Positions 1 to 13,600 of a stretch of DNA of 64,000 nt are shown piece by piece. The stretch spans positions 8,712,436 through 8,776,435 of the forward strand of contig JACBWW010000004.1 of NCBI GenBank assembly GCA_020086605.1, read 5' to 3'. Numbering within the stretch: the first letter of the stretch is position 1; every line of letters starts with the position of its first letter. The notes beneath the pieces are model-generated. The model searched no databases, was not told the DNA's origin, and worked only from the letters and a program-made list of their open reading frames with translations. This stretch comes from Lanius collurio. Its lineage: Eukaryota; Chordata; Aves; Passeriformes; Laniidae. A program made the position numbers and the translations under genes.

Positions 1-91
1 TGCTCCAACATGCCTGAGCTCCCCACAAGGTTTCTCCACTGGACAATTGGAGGTGGGAGGAAAAATAGTCAAAAAGCTAAAGGGAACATAA

Positions 92-114
92 ATACATACA
101 TACGTACATACATA
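92..114. repeat. (ATAC)n microsatellite
   Basis: About five tetranucleotide units, with one ACGT interruption in the middle. Confidence 0.7.
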
Positions 115-747
115 AATTAGAGCAGACTGAAGAAATTATGGCCTAAATAAAGAGGTAGAGCATCTTCCTATATGGTCCAAAGACAGAGAGTGGAAGCTGA
201 ATATATCAGGGTTTTAAATTTTCCAGATGATTATTTCTAAGTAGGCTCAATAGTACTCTGAAAATTTATTTTTACCACTGTATACACAGAAAAACTTCAC
301 CCAATTTCTGAACTGCAGGGAGCAGCCCCTCTTTCCGTACCTGGAGGTTGCATACTCTCATTGGAAGAATCTCAGATGTTAACTCTTTTATGGAGTTTAC
401 TTGAAACAAGGAACTAAAAACCAAACCATCTGTCTCTTCCCACACAGATCTCTAGGCGTCCATTCCCAGTGCAGAGGCAGGACCTTTCTTAGGAGTATGT
501 GTCTGTTTGAAGGATAATACTAAGCAGTCATTGCTTTTCTAAACACAACTGGGAATTTTGAGTTTATTGCTCTGGTATCCACAGAACTGAAATCAAACTG
601 GAGGGAAAGAGAATAGGACACCCCACAAACACTCCAGGACCCAAAGCAAACTTGGCAGCTCCTTAGGAATTCAACCATCATTTGAATAAAATCAGCTTGC
701 TTTCTGTTCCCCACATGCCAAATGGTTTCCTGTCATTTCCAGTAGGA

Positions 748-766
748 TTTTTTTTTTTTTTTTTTT
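748..766. repeat. Poly-T run
   Basis: Nineteen consecutive T. No retroposed body was recognised next to it, so it cannot be assigned to a SINE or processed copy. Confidence 0.8.
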
Positions 767-3700
767 GCCAGTTCACAACTGCCTTCTATTGTTAATGCTA
801 TGAATAGCCAACAAAGATTTAAAGTAGTGGGCTCCTATCAGCATTGTTCTCCTGTACAGAGGCACAGAGAACAAGAATACATCTATGTTTTCCATACAGT
901 GTAGAAAAATGTAATTCTCTGTTTAGTGTCATATCAACAGCTCGTGTCCCAGTTCACCGCCATGGGCAATGAATGACAGACTGTGCTGTCCATCCTGACA
1001 ATGTGACCAAGATATCTGTGGTCGAGGATGATATATCATTTTTCCCCTTTCCAAAAATGCTGCCAGAGAAATCTCCTATTTTTGTTCCTTTATTTGTTTC
1101 TTTATCTAAATACAAAGTACAGATAAAAATGAAATTGAGTTCATTAAACAAGCTGCAAATAATGTCTTGATAGCACAGGAAATGTTACATTCCCCACAAT
1201 TTAACATTGCAGCATGTGCTCTCAATGGAGCACGGATTTCTTTATAATACTAATAAAAATAGCTGTAGTCCCATTCTTTCAACAAAGGCTTCCCCCCACC
1301 CTAGCAATTCAGTAGAATATATCTTATTTTCTAGTATAAAAAGAAGCTTTTTTTTTTCTTTATAGGTAGCAGGCACATCACAGTTAACAATATGTAGCTG
1401 AAGGGTGATTAACTCCAGGTACCATAGGTCTGGAACTGGCAATAAAGAGGTAGCTTGGAGCTGTGCACTGAAAACAGCATTTATTCAAGAGAAGAGGAGA
1501 AATGAAACAAAAGTTTGACAATGTTAGAAAAGAAATGTAAGAAATAGGTTGAGGCAGCTATGGCACAGCAATGATTTACATGCCGTTAACGTACAGTGGC
1601 TGAATGTTGTGTTCAGGACAATATTTAAATAAAAGCAGCGTTAGCCTTGGCAGCCTGTGTATTAACGCACTGAATTTATGTTGCCTCCAAGGTAAAGAGC
1701 ATCTTCTTATTGTAACATATACAGGAATTATAGTGTCAAGAGCATTTTTGGCAGTATCTTCTACCTTAAGCAGGGCTTACTGGATTTGTTTCAATTTATT
1801 TTTATTTTGCCATCATTTCTTGAGTGTTATCATTTGTTTGTAAGTTGTTGAGTATGATGATAATTTTTTCTTTCTGCTACTTCAGACTTAAAGCCTTTCC
1901 AGCAGAGGAAAAATGTAAATTTACACAGGCGACAAAGGAAAGTAGAGGTTTTAGCTTAACGATGGTTGGAGTTTATGAAGTAGGGGTATCCAGGCTGCAG
2001 ACCTGTGGCACAAGAGTTTTCCTATCATGCAGTGGTTACTTTTATATGAGCAGCAGACTGGTGCTGTGAAGAACAGAGACAACAGCAATGTCTCCGAACA
2101 GGCCTTTCGACACTCTGCCAGCATCAGTGTCATCTCTGTCTTGATCCTCCTTTGCTTCTTACATGGCTCTCCCAAAACTATCTGAGCTGCCAGGTAATGT
2201 TGGTCATAGGGGGATCTTAGCAGCTGGCTGTTTTGTGACAAATGACACAGAATCAGCAATAGTACATGACCTTTATGGATTCTGGCTGTCTCCTAGAAGT
2301 ATTTGAAATATTCACAATGAAATACAAAACCTACTTGAAATTCAAGTTGCTCCTCAGACAATTACTATGGAACCAAAAGACCTAACTGCCCTGTATTGGT
2401 AAGATATTTATATTTCTACTGCCTCCATAAAGTTCTCTGCCTTGTGCATCATTATAGAAAATAACAAGAAGTCAGAGCTTTTTTAAGTACAAGGCCTGTC
2501 CTAGATGACTGTCTGAAGCACAGATGAATGACAGTGAAAAAAGCAATCCCAATGGTAGAAATATGATCTGGAGGCACAGCCTTGGAGCTGAGGTGTGAAA
2601 CCCTTCAGACTCAGCCAAAATAAACCACTGCTACTGTGGGGAGGGATGTGGGGAAAAGGCACATAAAATTCAGGCATTAGTTCAGAAAAGCAACTGTAGC
2701 ATTTGCTACAAACTTCTGAACAAAGCACACTGAATCAACAATATAAGTAAATCATAACATCTTCTGCCTCCCAGAGCAAAAACGCTAATCATGTTAGGTC
2801 CCTCTGAACATCTGTCATCCTCCACAGTACAGAAAAGGGTGAGTTTTAGATCAACAGACTCCAGCTCTGTCAGATCAACTATAAGGAACTCAGTGACATA
2901 TTTCAAGGGCCTCTGCTTCCTCTTCTTTCATGTGACATGTCCCCTTCCAATCTAACAGAGAGTAGCTTTCCCTGTCCAAATTCCTTATGCTATTATTTAG
3001 CATCACAGGCAGAGGATATAGCTCTGGACATCCAAACATTGTTGTAGGGAAATTAACAATCCCACAAGGTTTAAGACCTCTCCATGTGCTGTAGTATGTC
3101 TGGTAGGGTAACAGGGAAGAAAACAGTAGGACTGGAGTTCTGTATTTGGCACTTATAATTCAGTGAGACTGTACAGTCTCTTACATAACTTGATAAAATG
3201 CCACTACGGAAAGTGAAGGATATGGGCCTGGGGCAGACGAATTTTTTATTTGAAGACATCCACAGTAACAACAAAAAGGAAAATTAAAAATTTTAATAGA
3301 TAGGTGCCTCTGCAAGAGCAGAAAAAGTATCTTCTGCATCTCTGATGACTGGGAAGCAACCTGTACTGCAATCTAGGGCCACACAATCCCTCACCTCCCC
3401 TCCTTCCAGCAATTAGGAAGATATAAAAGACTACGCCATTGCCTTCATGGCCAAAATAGTTGATTTTATCACAAGACAATTAACATACTTCAGCAACGTT
3501 CTCACAAAAGCATGGGACAAGTTTCTTGTTTAAAGCACAATAAAGGCAAAACCATATCTATATGCTTCAGTCCAGGCCTGAGAGCACCTTGGATGCTGTT
3601 GACATCAGCAGCTCCTGCAGCCGCTGAAACATTTACTCCCTCAAATAAAGTAAAGGTTTTCATCTCAAATCAGGTTCAGTCCATCTAACAGAGGCTCCTA

Positions 3701-3980
3701 GATGCTTGGGAAAGGTGAAAAATCTTACACTGGAACAGCGGTCTTTTACAACTGTGAAGAGCACTGACCTCTGAGGTAAAAATTGATGTTCTTTAATTCC
3801 TCTCTAAGTGTATTTTCTGTTTCTGCAAAAGATGAAATGCTGTTGTCACATATAGAATGTATAGGACTTACTGTAGCTGATTGTATATTATCCACAGGCC
3901 TGATTTTCCTTTTCCAAAAAAAACAACAATTGTCTATGACTACTTAGATTTTTTTCCTCCACCAGCTCCTCAAAGCTGAA

Positions 3981-4083
3981 CAAAAACTAAAATAAAGCAC
4001 TAAATCAAAACAAAATAAAACAAAAAAACCAACCAAACAAACAAAAAAACCCCAAACAGACAAAAAAAAAGAAACAAAAAACC
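3981..4083. repeat. A-rich low-complexity tract
   Basis: Roughly 100 bases made of A runs punctuated by C (CAAAA, CAAAC and CAAAAAAAC types). This is simple sequence. A decayed poly-A tail of an unrecognised retroposon is possible, but no body is visible upstream. Confidence 0.75.
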
Positions 4084-4679
4084 TTGCTAGGAAAAGTTGG
4101 AGAGTTCCTCACACCAACAGAAAGAATAATTTTAAATGAACAAACTACTTATTTGGAGTATATAAGAGATAGTTCTGATAACATATCTTGGTACTCAGAA
4201 TGTAAAAAGTTTGTAGTTTAAAAGGCTGCAGAAAAGAAAAGCCTGTGTTACTGCCAGAGCTGAAAGGTATGAGTACTGAGTTTAGCAAGAAGGATAATAA
4301 CTGGCTTCAGTCAGATTATAGGTCTGCATAAAGGAAAAAGACTTCCTCTGATTGTAAATGTAGCCTAAATCAAAAGACAAAAAATGGTATCAGATGCCAG
4401 GCAGAATGTGTATTAACACTGATAAATGCAAAAGAGAAATAAGACACAAATTTTGAAAGCAATTAAATATTGAAGCATCTTGCTTTATGACAAGGTCTCA
4501 TCCCCTGTAATCCTCAAAACTAGTTTAACCAGACAGTTTTGCTGTAGGATATTCTTTGACTCAGGAATCATCCCATAAAGATCTGCAACTCACGCTATGT
4601 ATGACCAGCAGGATGTTCGACTGTACTGTTGTACTTCCCCACTACTTTTCTTACTAAATTGTCTCCCTTTCCCACTTTG

Positions 4680-4965
4680 TCCCCCCTTCCCTGCTCCTAG
4701 TCATGGCCACTCCCTCAGATTCTCCCAATGGTTCCAGTACCCCAACTCTGCCCATGTACCCCCTTAGCCCTGAGATCATTCGTCCATGTGCTCTCTCTGT
4801 CCCCCTCATCCCCAGCTAAGACCCCCAGCTCCCTGACCATGTGGTCTCTCTGCCTCTGGGAACTGGCCTGTCATCATGTAAATAAAGGTCCTTCTGGGGT
4901 CACTGTGCTGGGACCCTTCTGCCTCCTTTATTGTCACCGTGCTGCCGAGCCCAGCGAGCCGGGAC
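4680..4965 (+). mobile_element. Possible solo LTR fragment (ERVL-like), plus strand
   Basis: A C/T-rich block changes abruptly from its A+T-rich surroundings. AATAAA at 4881-4886 is followed by a GTCACTGTGCTGGGA-type segment and then a pyrimidine-rich, CpG-containing end, an arrangement that resembles the R-U5 end of bird ERVL-type LTRs as I remember them. No confident TATA box, TG/CA termini or target-site duplication could be fixed, so the edges are approximate. An unrelated CpG-rich host element remains possible. Confidence 0.35.
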
Positions 4966-5035
4966 AGGAGCGCGGGGCCGCCCCAAAGGCCGCGGGAGAG
5001 CGGGACAGCTGCCCTCCCCAAAGCAGCCCTGCTGC
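4936..5035. other. CpG-rich patch
   Basis: About 100 bases dense in CG dinucleotides and G+C-rich, inside sequence that is almost CpG-free. It directly abuts the LTR-like block, so it may be that LTR's 3' end or the leader of a decayed provirus rather than a host promoter. Confidence 0.45.
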
Positions 5036-7002
5036 CCTCTCTGGGAAAGCTGCAGCTTGCTAAACCAAGGCAAGAACTAACCCACTGCAACATTAGACTA
5101 AGTTGTCACATCAGTCCCTTCTAGACTTAAATTCTTTAAGAATTTGGAATTATCTTAGTAACCATCCTCTTCTCTCCATCTGATGGTTATTCTGTGGGAG
5201 AATGGCCTAACACATTTCTAAGAGGTACCAAAAGCTATTGCCTGGTCACAAAAATCTGTGAAAAGGCATGAGGTAAGGAAAAATCTGTGCAGATAAAGTG
5301 ACCTCCAGAGTCAAAGTTAAAGAAAAAGGATTTTCAGATAAACTGGTGCAAGAACATATGATGTTAGTGCACAAACACAAAGTGCATGCTGATTATAATA
5401 TGGTATTTAAACTATTCCTTCAGGTGAGGTCTTAATAACACTTAAAAAGTCCTGACAGCTCCCTGACAAGGTATGTCCATGTTATTAAGTTGTAAAGCAA
5501 CTGTCTTGCTCATAAAACATTCCAAACTGGCAAACACATGGTGGACAAAGCCAAGGACAACATCAGAAATCAGCGCTGAGCCTTGGTTTGATGATGTGTT
5601 GAGATGTGCCTCCTAAGAACCTGCATTAGCTTTGACGAGCTGCATTTTTGTGCAATTCATCTTCATCACGCTGAAACATGAACAAATAAATACCAGCCAA
5701 ATAGAAGCTCTGCAAGGAGGAGGCAACACTGACAAGAGCATCACTAGGACAAATTTCCCAAGTCACTCCCAGAGATGAACACTAGAGCTACAGTGAGAGA
5801 CAAGATGACGATCTGTAAAAACCTTCTGTCGCTATGTCAAGTGAATGCAGTGGGACCATTTCATGCCTGCGTTCCAGCCAGTCTTTGGGCTTTTCTCCAC
5901 CCTTCTCTGAGGCAAATTCTGTGCTCTGCAATAACTTCCCGCCTTCCTCACCTTACATCCTTTACATACCTTCATCTGATCTTAACCTGATACTAATCTA
6001 TCATTTCTTCTCCAGAAACTTCATCATAGTCATGGACTGATTTTTTTGTACTCTGCAATTCAGTTCTCCATTCTTCTGTTGTTTCACACACTCCCCATCT
6101 CGTTACTATACTTCCCAGCCTTCTGGTTTTCCTTCTTGCACTTCAGCTCTGTATTGTAGATAAAACTGATTTTGTTTTCATCATCTTTTCTAAGGGCCAT
6201 TATTATGTTTGCTACATGTTTTTTTTTTTTTTACTTTCCCAGCTTGGTGTGTTCAAAAATCTTATATTATGCAGCCTTGTCTTTTAAACCCTGGCAAACT
6301 GGCCAAGCTTCTTAAGATTATACTACATTTGTCTCAGCCAGTCAGAACAAAAACCTGATTTACTCCTTCTGTTACCTGAGCTAGTTCCTGGTTCATCTGT
6401 ATGTAAGAGCCTACATAATGAATTTCATTACAGCCCATGAATCTGGTCATTTTCTAAAGTTTCTCTCATCTCTGTTCTGATGGGATAGCAGAATGCTTGA
6501 GACCCTTCAATGTGTTTAGAAGTTTTTCTTGGAAGTCTATCTGCCTCCTTCACAAATACCATTTGCATGTGCTCTCGGTCACAAAGTGCTTTATTAAAAA
6601 AATTATAAAACTAAAAAAATATCCATGGACTTTAAGCAGTTCCCAATTTTGAAATGCATCACAGATTGCAGAAGCACACTGACAGACCTCAAGATAGTTT
6701 GCATTAGTCCACTCAGCCCTCCATGCTGCTATATCCAGATTATGAAGGACATGTTTAAACTCCACATGTTGTATAGCCTCATTTGGGAAACAACAATCCC
6801 CTAACTTTCCCCAAAAAACAGAATAATCACATCAGGATTCAAAGTGAATGGAGCCTGTAATGTTTCCCTCATGTTCCCATTATATTTTGTCTTTTGTCTG
6901 AAAATTCAAACAAGTTTGAAGCCCCATTGTTCTGACAGCTCCATGTGCTGCATGTGATTCCCTCATGTGATCCAAGGAGAAGCAGAAGGCAGTAATATAT
7001 AG

Positions 7003-7032
7003 TAATATAGGACTTTTCTAAATCCTATATTA
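7003..7032. repeat. Perfect 10-bp inverted repeat with 10-base spacer
   Basis: Arms TAATATAGGA at 7003-7012 and TCCTATATTA at 7023-7032 are exact reverse complements. The arms are A+T-rich, so a stable stem is only modestly likely. No function is assigned. Confidence 0.7.
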
Positions 7033-9254
7033 AATGAACAAGACAACTTCTAGGTACTTTGCTGCCTGCAGGGCAATATCCCTTCCTGCAGCACTATGTC
7101 TCGAGCTCCAGGATGCTTTCTCACACATCTTTATTCTCTCCTTCCCAGTTGCCAGGATGGTACAGAGCAAGATGTTGGGTACTGTTGAGAACTAAACAGG
7201 TTGGAGGAGGAAAAAGGGCTGCACAGTGCTTATACTGCCAATGGCCAGCAGCTGTAATGAGAGAGAAAAGACAGCTGAGGTAATAAAAACCTAGCTAAAC
7301 TTCCTGCACATAGAATAGGTAACTTTTTTAAAGGTTAACAACAACTAAAAAGACTCTGAAGAGGTAAAACTAGGAAGATGGATATATGTCTTCAATAACA
7401 AGTGGACTAGCATGACCCTGGCAACGTCGAGCTCCCTACAGTAGCTCTTTCTTTGTCATCTTGGATAGCACTTATTTTAATAACACTTTTACTGATGAGA
7501 GTAAAACTAATGTAGCATGAAGAGAAGGATGGAAGAGAAGGCACCTTATTTGTCAATACATCGTCACTGTCACCCTGCTTTGGTAATAAGGTGATATACG
7601 AACAGCAGTCTGATTTTCAAAAACACCATGCACCAGCATGTCTCTTCATTTTCATCTGGAAGTGTGGGGCATCAGAAGTGCCGAAAAAGTTTTTGTTTAT
7701 TGCTTTTTTTCTCCCATAACTTACACATTTGTTGTCAATAACTTTATCCATTTGAGATGAATTTCAGAATCTATTAAAATAAAATATTTTTGTAGTAGCA
7801 TCTCTGATTCTCATGATTCGACCATTATATTGATGTTTTTAGGTACCTTCTTATAGTACAGCTCATGCTAATAAGGCTGCTATTATTTTTTTAGAAAGCA
7901 TAAACTCTCCAGTTGGAAAGAAGAATTTGGAAATACAGCCTTTGAAAACAGGTAGGACAATATGTTGCTGCATGTCTTGGGAGTAAAGCGATTTGACTCA
8001 TGATTTTTGAAAATCTGAGGTCAGGAACAATTTGCAGATTGTTTTACTAAACCACAAAGTAATAATAATAATCAAAATCTTAGACAAAAGTTATTCTGTT
8101 GCTGCTACTGAAGAGAGATTTACCTCCGTTTCCCAGGGATTACCAATAAAATAGTCTTTAATAACCTGCAATTGTCAGGCAAGCATGTTTTATTCCTGCA
8201 CTTTAACAATAGCCCAAAAGTGCCAAAAGCATTTGCATTTATCATCAGCCAGTGAAGTAGATGGCAAGACCAGGAGCTTTATCTAACAATAGCTCTGGTG
8301 CCTTGCAATTGTCTTAAATATTTCAACAAAGAGGTACCTCAGTGTATTTCCCTGGCTATCAATGATTTGCCAAAGGTCAATAACTTTAGCTTTAAAAACC
8401 AACTGATTTCTAAAGCTTTTCTTGCAGTTGAGAGATTAATCCAGACTCTTATAAACATATTTATGAAATAAGAGCAAGGGATTTCAGCCTGGCAGTTTGG
8501 AATGTAACACCATTTTGTATCTATATTATTTTTGGGATTAGAAACCATTAATTTCTAAAATTGTGCTGTGGAGCATAAGTGGCAACAGCTGCAGCTATCT
8601 GTTTGCTGTCTTTCCACATGGGCTATTTTCTGTGCAAGATATGCATGAAGAACACAAATAAATGGGTGCTACCTCTTCAGACAGGGCCTGGAAAATTTAA
8701 AATAAAAAACTAAAAAGCATGAACCATGTTTGCCTTAAAATGATTAACTTAGGTGTTAATAAAAATGGCTTCTTAAGGCCATATACACTTCCTGTTTCTG
8801 TAATCAATTCTTCTTCATGCACAAACTAATACAATGCCTCTTCTTATTATGTCACTACTGTACACAAAACATTTCATGCATAAAATATTAATCCCAGACA
8901 CAGGTCTTTGAGAGAATGATTGTACTGGCTAAAGAGAGAGGTTTCTGAATATAGCTTCAGTAATGCTTTCCAGTCCCAAAACAAAACTGCAACTATATTT
9001 AAGCCCATAGCTTTTCAATAGCACATAAAAGTAAATCTTTGAACAGTTTAATGATGTGGACAAGATGACTGAGAGAATCAGAATGAGACACACCATGTGT
9101 CCCATTCCAATTTGATCTATAAAAACCCAAAATAGACCAAAACTCAGTTACCTGGGTATTCTTTGTACTTTACTTTTCACAAAACTTACCTTTTTAAAGA
9201 TTCTATTCCAAAGTGAATCTGGGAAAAGGAAAATTTTTGATTCTTGCTCACTAA

Positions 9255-9311
9255 GGGGATTGTGGTGGGGGGTGGGAAAAGAGGGGGGAAAAAAGAAAAA
9301 AAAAAAAAAGC
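9255..9311. repeat. G-run purine tract followed by A-run
   Basis: Four G runs (4, 6, 3 and 6 G) lie within 9255-9288, separated by loops of 8, 1 and 6 bases, followed by an A-rich run to about 9309. This is a plausible but not ideal G-quadruplex on the plus strand. Confidence 0.6.
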
Positions 9312-10058
9312 CTCAATGAACTCAGCCATTAAGCCTTCAAAAGATTTTTAAAGTTAAGAACTTTCACTTCTGATTTCACTATTTCCAAAAATTGCACTGT
9401 CAGTAAACCATTCATTCAAATATAAATATCTAACAACAGGTAATTTAATTAGGAGGATCAGGCATGTCTCTACTTCTCTACTTCTATTCCTTCTTGATAG
9501 TCTTATGGACTACATGAACTGTGTCCCATGCCAGGCCCCTGATGCCCCTCGTGTCCAGACCCAGACTTTGGCTGGAGCACACCTTTTCCTCCATGGTTCA
9601 CATTCCCTTGGCACTTGAAGCCGCAATGCAGGGTGGAGAAAACGTACAATTATTTCTTGCCATAATTCTGAGTCAGAACATGGCTGAGGTTTTACAGTAT
9701 TAGGGCAATTTCAAGTCCTTCAGTTTAGTTCTAACCTTAGATCTACTGTCTGAGAAAGGGACTCATGAAAGTCTTCTGCCTTCCACAGAAAGACCATCTT
9801 CCAGAGTTTATTACTCAGGGCTTCATCCAAACAATTACTAAATGTTTTCCCCAATAGAACCTCATTTTATTTTCTTGCCAGAGAATTTTGCAGTCTAAGA
9901 GACCTGAAAACTATGTAAAGAAATCTTTTCAAAGTAGTCCATCTGCTGCCAGAGGGATAGTTCACCTGAATAAAGAGTCATAAGCACAGTAGAGCTCAAC
10001 AGAATGGTTTTCACTAGACACAACTTTGCTAGACTGTAATCATTCCTGATAATCCCTC

Positions 10059-10613
10059 TGTGGTGGGTTGGCCCTGGCTGGATGCCAGGTGCCCACCAAA
10101 GCTGGGCTCTCACTGCCCTCCCCAGCTGGACAAAGGTTTCCTTGGTCAAGATTAGGACAGGGAGCCTGATCCAGCACAGACTTCCTACAGGGTCACAGCC
10201 TCCTCTGGGTACCCACCTGCTGCAGTGTGGGCTCCTCCAAGGGCTGCAGATGGAGCTCTGCTCCCCTGTGGTCCTCCAGGGGCTGCAGGGGCAAAGCTGC
10301 CTCATCATGGTCTACACCATGCCTGGAGCACCTCCTCCCTCTCCTTCTGCACTGACCTGAGTGTCTGCAAAGCTTTTCCCCTCACACATTCTCACTCCTC
10401 TCTACTGCTGAAGTTGCAGCTGTGCTGAAACTTCCTCCTCTTCTTAAATACATTATCTGAGAGGCACTACCAACACCAGCTGATGGGCTCAGCCAGTGGT
10501 GGGTCCAGCTGGCATTAGTTGCCCTGGACATGGGGGAAGCAGCCCAGAGCTTCCCAAAGAAGCCAGCCCTGTGGCCCCCCACTACCAGAAGCTGGCCACA
10601 CAAAGCCAATATA
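10059..10613 (-). mobile_element. ERVL-like solo LTR, minus strand, shortened
   Basis: The plus-strand text begins TGTGGTGGGTTGGCCCTGGC and ends near CAAAGCCAATATA. Both ends match a very common bird ERVL-type LTR family as I remember it, read from its 3' end to its 5' end. On the minus strand a TATA-like TATTTAAGAAG lies around 10440-10450. The copy is shorter than that remembered family, and a central block seems missing between about 10160 and 10180. TCCCT occurs near both flanks but does not abut the left edge exactly, so the target-site duplication is unsure. No gag, pol or env frame is present. Open frames across it are shadows of G+C-rich sequence. Confidence 0.6.
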
Positions 10614-13600
10614 CTCCCTTTGGAATATGCCAGGCAGTTATTCTCTTGTGTCATTGCCTACAGTTTCCAAATCCTTCTAGATACTTATTTTACTCTTTTC
10701 TCTTTATAAGTGAGTCTCTCCATCTTCCCCTTTCCATCTCTATTATTGTCCATTTGCTGACCTCTGAGGTCATACCCTGCAGTCCCAGAATGGTTTGTGG
10801 TGTAGCAGTTGTGGTCTCACCTCTGGACTGTGAAGTAGTGCTTTGCACACACAGGCCACAAAAGACCACATGTTAGATAGAAATTAAAGGCTGCTCTGGA
10901 GCACCAATAACTTTACATTGAGAAGAGAAATGTACTGCTGGAACAAATAAAAACCACTTGTGCTCAGTATTGGGTGAGAACGATTTCTGATTATAGACTT
11001 CTCTTGAAAAATAAATTAGAACTTCAATGGGGGTGTCAACTAATTATCTCCCAGAAAAAACAAGCTTTAATTTGATGTCAGTAGGGCTAAAGGAATATTT
11101 AGCTCTGTCATTTCTGTATTAAATGATACTATAACTCTTGCAGTATCAGGATGCTAAAAAGTGCTTAAATAGCCATAATCCCATACAGTAAACTTGCTAC
11201 CTTTTTGCCATTTGGAATAATGTATGGAAAATTGCCAAAGATGCACCATAGAGCTAATTACAAACTCATCACAAAATTCTAAAACCACAATACTTAGGCA
11301 GGTAAGCAAGTTCTCTAATAGATTTAATCAACTGTAGGATAAAGCCTGAAAGTAGTAGATGTGATGTAAAAGGACATCAATGAATTTGAGTAGGCTATGA
11401 TTCTTTTCACCAGGCTTTTTTCTTGGTGGAAAAAAAGCATTGATTTATTACATGCACCCCCCAACAATATTCTGAATAAAGTGTTTAAATATCATTTAAA
11501 AGTATTTAAAAGGGAAAAAACTCATGCTTTCTTTATATTAAAGACTGAGAAGAAATAGTTTCTTAACCTGCTAAAGGTGATCTTCCTTGCCAGAAGGACT
11601 CCTACCAGGAAATGCAAGGGTAGCTTATCTGAAGGTTTTCTAACTGTTAGATGCTATAAATGTCACTCCTTACTGTTGGCACCAGGCTGCCATTTAGGTC
11701 TCAGTATACAGAGAAGAGGGAGTGCCCTTTCCTAAATTTGTTTAAGTGTCTAAGGCTATTACCTTGGTCTCTTGGTCTCTCTCCCACGTAGTACATTATT
11801 TGAAAGCACAGAGAAGTGCACTAGTACAGCCAAACCCTCTAAGAATCAATTATAAATAAATAGGACCTGAACAAACTCACTGCCAATTAGCAAGTAGTTG
11901 GTTGTTTTGATGAGCACATTACAGAAGAGGTGTCCACAGAAATTCAACCCCTCCAAAAATTAATATTATACCAAAGGCTAAAGACACATTGAAAAAGCAG
12001 TTCTGGAGCACAGAAAGGTTAATTTTTTCTCCCTCTCAGTACCCACTCCCCTCCCTCCAGAAAGGGAGATAGAACCAGGCCATTTCTCCCTCTAACAAGC
12101 TAAAGCTTTCAAATAGCTCCTAGGCATTTTAGAAGCAGTTGTACAGTGTTTGCTTGCCACTTTCAATTAAACATGGTACAGCAGTCTGATGTCACTAGGA
12201 TCTACTGATAGGAAGAGTTTATTTAAGAGTGTTAAAACTCCAAACAAAGAACTGTCCACAGAGGTCTGCATTTTCTGGGTAAACACTGAGGCACTTCATA
12301 GAGACAAGAACAGGGAGAACAACTTAAAGCACTACCTCTGTCTTTAAACTCTCTCAACATTTGGTGAAGGCAGGTAATTTACTGCATATCAGCAAAATCC
12401 AGATAATTTACTGCATGTGATCAAAATAATCGACTTGTGGAATTCCATAAAATTGTAGCTAGCTTTGTGCATCTCCTTAGAAGCAGTAGGTATCTTGAGA
12501 AGCAAAATTAATAGAAGTATTTGATCCTCTAGTAGATTCAGTCACCATTGTATTTAACCAAGTTCCTTTCTCCATATGCTTTGATTAAATGGAAGCTTTT
12601 CTGGTTGGCCACCCTTCAATATTAACATTGTGTTTTCAAGTGTTATAATACACTCAAAGCAATCAAAAGTAGACAAAAATCCATTTTTTTCCTGGGCTTC
12701 TCAAAAGGAGGCAGAGTGAGGAGCTCCAAGGTGGCAATAGAGCTATCAGAGAAAAAGTGGGTAAGAGGAAAAACAACCCAACTGATTGGGAAACTGGTGT
12801 GGAAGGAAAGAGATAGTAAAAGTAGAATGGAAGGGCTTGATAACTAGAGGGAAGCTGTCAGGGGAATGGGTTCTTAAAAGTCTGTGTTTTTTAGACCAAG
12901 GCTGCAATCAACTCTATCCATGAGAGAGCTGAACTCCAGTTCTGTACAAACACTTTTAAAGTACATTAAGGTTCTCACCAGAGTCAAGTATGGATACTTA
13001 ACAGAGCTGTTACTTTAACTAGGTATTTATCATGTGTATCCAGAAAGTTTGGCCCCAGCATCACATACACTGATCTATTGGATGCTACTGCTTTGACTTG
13101 TAAGATGTTTCAGGATTAACTGAACAGCAACATCAAACAGATCTGAAAGACCTCTAAACCTTTTTGATCAACCCCAGATAGAAGTTCTGATCAGTTCCTT
13201 CCTTTTCCAAATAGTGCCTCAATAATCTAAGGAACTGGAGGCCAAAAATTGTTTTGAATTTTGCAAATGCAAGAGTAGAAAATATTTGCAGGAAAAGTAA
13301 TGACAACATAAAGACTAGTAGTCTCATTTATATACAAATAAAAAAAGAAATACCTCAATTTTATTTAAAAGGCATAGGATTATCACAACAAAGTCACATC
13401 TCCTTATGTAAATATTCTATTTAATTTTGTTATGTAACTCAAAGACTGAAGGAAGGGGGAATCAATCTCACTTTCATTGACTGTGCCTCCTTCTAATCAG
13501 GTTCCCTGCCTCTTTTTCACACACGAATATACAGCGATGTCTGAGTAACAAGCAATGCAGAGCAATGCTGCTTCTTTAAAATTAAGATTCCCCAAGACTT

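Larger units (their letters stand above)
1..3980. other. Non-coding stretch, presumed intron
   Basis: Frames are short and overlapping in several phases, with no codon bias that I can see. A short (ATAC)n run lies at 92-114 and a 19-base T run at 748-766. No transposon was recognised. Confidence 0.5.
5125..10058. other. Non-coding stretch, presumed intron
   Basis: No gene or transposon recognised. It contains a 14-base T run (6219-6232), a 10-bp perfect inverted repeat (7003-7032) and a G-run/A-run tract (9255-9311). Reading frames are short and not protein-like. Confidence 0.5.

Noticed and set aside
9895..10876. Frames of up to 137 codons on both strands
   Set aside because: They lie over the G+C-rich ERVL-like LTR and its edges, with no retroviral protein motifs.
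12375..12416. 13-bp direct repeat with period 29
   Set aside because: Too short and only two copies. Compatible with chance or a small slippage event.
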